Below, one piece after another: positions 63,132 to 64,000 of a stretch of 64,000 bases of DNA. Position numbers and translations under genes: made by a program. Position 1 is the first letter of the stretch, and the number at the start of each line of letters is the position of its first letter. This DNA comes from Methanoplanus limicola DSM 2279 (GTDB taxonomy: Archaea > Halobacteriota > Methanomicrobia > Methanomicrobiales > Methanomicrobiaceae): assembly GCF_000243255.1 (NCBI RefSeq), contig NZ_CM001436.1, positions 2,748,743 through 2,812,742 of the forward strand. The letters are read 5' to 3'. The notes under the pieces are model-generated. The model was not told the origin of the DNA. It did not search any database and saw nothing but the letters and a program-made list of their open reading frames with translations.

Positions 63132-64000
63132 GAGGTGTGCACCCCCCAAGTTCACCGCGTAAATCAGAGAGCATGAGCTGCCTCACCTTCTCCTTATCAT
63201 CTTCCATGCCAAGCACCCACATCAGTTTGACCATAGCAACCTCGGGAAGCATATCCTCACCCTCAATAATTCCGGCCTCAATAAGATCCCTGCCCGTATC
63301 ATAGACACGATCACATACCCTGCCATTCAGACACTGAGAGGTCATAACAACCGTAGTTCCGGATGATACAAGTTCCCTCAAAGGCTCAATACAGACTGAA
63401 GATGTGTGCCCGAGACCGCTTCCGGCAACGACAAGCCCGGCATAACCGTCATAACTGCGGATAACATCAGGACTCATACCAGGATAGAACTGCACAAGCC
63501 CTACCTTCTCCTCAAGATCAGCACAAAGTTCCGGTTCAGAACTGCCACGCCTCACGGCATGCTTATTCAGACTGACCTCAAGTGAGGGATATTCAACCTT
63601 ACCGAGAATGTCAATATCAATACTCCGGAACGCATCACGCCTGGAGGTATGCATCTTTCTGACCCTCGTGCCCCTGTGAATGGCGCAGTAGTCATCATTT
63701 GATGTCCCGTGCATCACAACCGAAACTTCGCCTAAGTCAGAGACAGCCGCAGCAGCACTGCACAGGCCATTCATCAGATTGTCACTTGACGGGCGGTCAG
63801 CTGACCTCTGAGAACCGACAAATACAACAGGAACAGGGGTTTTGAGCATGAAACTTACAGCAGCAGCCGAATACGACATGGTATCAGTACCGTGCGTAAC
63901 AATAACTCCCGCAACACCGGACTCAATCTCACTGTAAATGGTTGAGGCAAGCTCTTTCCAGATATAAGGAGTCATATTCTCCGAAAGAATAGTTGCCGGA
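63121..64000 (-). CDS. gatD: Glu-tRNA(Gln) amidotransferase subunit D (N terminus outside window)
   Basis: About 290 C-terminal residues are present; the frame continues through 64000 (SENMTPYIWKELASTIYSEI and further), so the N terminus lies outside. L-asparaginase-like glutaminase: VIVTHGTDTMSYSAAAVSFM with the catalytic Thr/Asp pair, GSQRSADRPSSDN, and HGTSNDDYCAIHRGTRVRKM. It supplies ammonia to GatE. Confidence 0.95.
   Translation of the reverse strand, partial: PATILSENMTPYIWKELASTIYSEIESGVAGVIVTHGTDTMSYSAAAVSFMLKTPVPVVFVGSQRSADRPSSDNLMNGLCSAAAAVSDLGEVSVVMHGTSNDDYCAIHRGTRVRKMHTSRRDAFRSIDIDILGKVEYPSLEVSLNKHAVRRGSSEPELCADLEEKVGLVQFYPGMSPDVIRSYDGYAGLVVAGSGLGHTSSVCIEPLRELVSSGTTVVMTSQCLNGRVCDRVYDTGRDLIEAGIIEGEDMLPEVAMVKLMWVLGMEDDKEKVRQLMLSDLRGELGGCTPHGL

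Overview
The window is a methanogenic archaeon of the order Methanomicrobiales, probably Methanomicrobiaceae (a Methanoplanus/Methanolacinia-like genome); that placement is inference from gene content. Evidence: Pelota, ABCE1, RqcH, GatD/GatE, S3Ae, S15, KEOPS Pcc1 and DUF2070 are archaeal. The archaellin N termini, the arl order D/E-G-F-H-I-J, CheF, a DUF5612 protein and a DUF5350-like protein fit methanogens. Short leaders with GGAG/GGTGA ribosome sites and TTTATATA-like promoters are common.

Layout. 0-8.9 kb: housekeeping block with a phosphoesterase, a CYTH protein, a long FKBP isomerase, and a ribosome-rescue cluster (Pelota and RqcH on minus, an EMC6-like membrane protein and ABCE1 divergent on plus), then a helical TPR-like protein. 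9.0-23.8 kb: motility and chemotaxis on the minus strand. The arl operon (arlD/E, G, F, H, I, J) continues into an unrecognised very acidic membrane protein and cheF; a second unit carries cheY, cheB, cheA, cheC, cheD and a secreted beta-propeller. 24-27.5 kb: a polytopic GT-C-like glycosyltransferase and two tandem archaellins.

28.2-45.1 kb: an AT-rich surface-polysaccharide region with GT2, a deacetylase-like protein, a FemAB-like protein, DUF354, two GT4 enzymes, a wecB-like epimerase and a Gfo/Idh oxidoreductase. It is heavily broken. An IS66-like element with an 8-bp target duplication splits a radical SAM gene and itself carries a nested IS21-like element. An IS1182-like element with CTAG duplications sits between wecB and a truncated amidotransferase. 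A carbamoyltransferase survives only as its C-terminal end. The oxidoreductase carries a 30-bp minisatellite and a frameshift.

45.6-56.3 kb: HicAB toxin-antitoxin, tRNA-Leu(UAA), DUF2070, a PfkB kinase, DUF555, a nitroreductase, the S15-DHH-Pcc1-S3Ae operon, and an ACT/DUF5612-Sua5-nucleotidyltransferase operon in which sua5 appears to use a CTG start. 56.4-61.2 kb: a probable defence island with a Schlafen-type AlbA_2/RecG-like protein, a DUF2283 protein and a three-gene ABC-3C conflict system (HNH effector, small middle component, DUF2326 ATPase). 61.3-64.0 kb: GatE and a GatD cut by the window edge.

The most interesting items are the ABC-3C/HNH system, the unknown acidic protein locked between arlJ and cheF, the nested transposon that can be removed on paper to restore a radical SAM gene, a long structured hairpin at 48.43-48.51 kb, and two distant intergenic segments (28.04 and 53.75 kb) sharing three collinear motifs.
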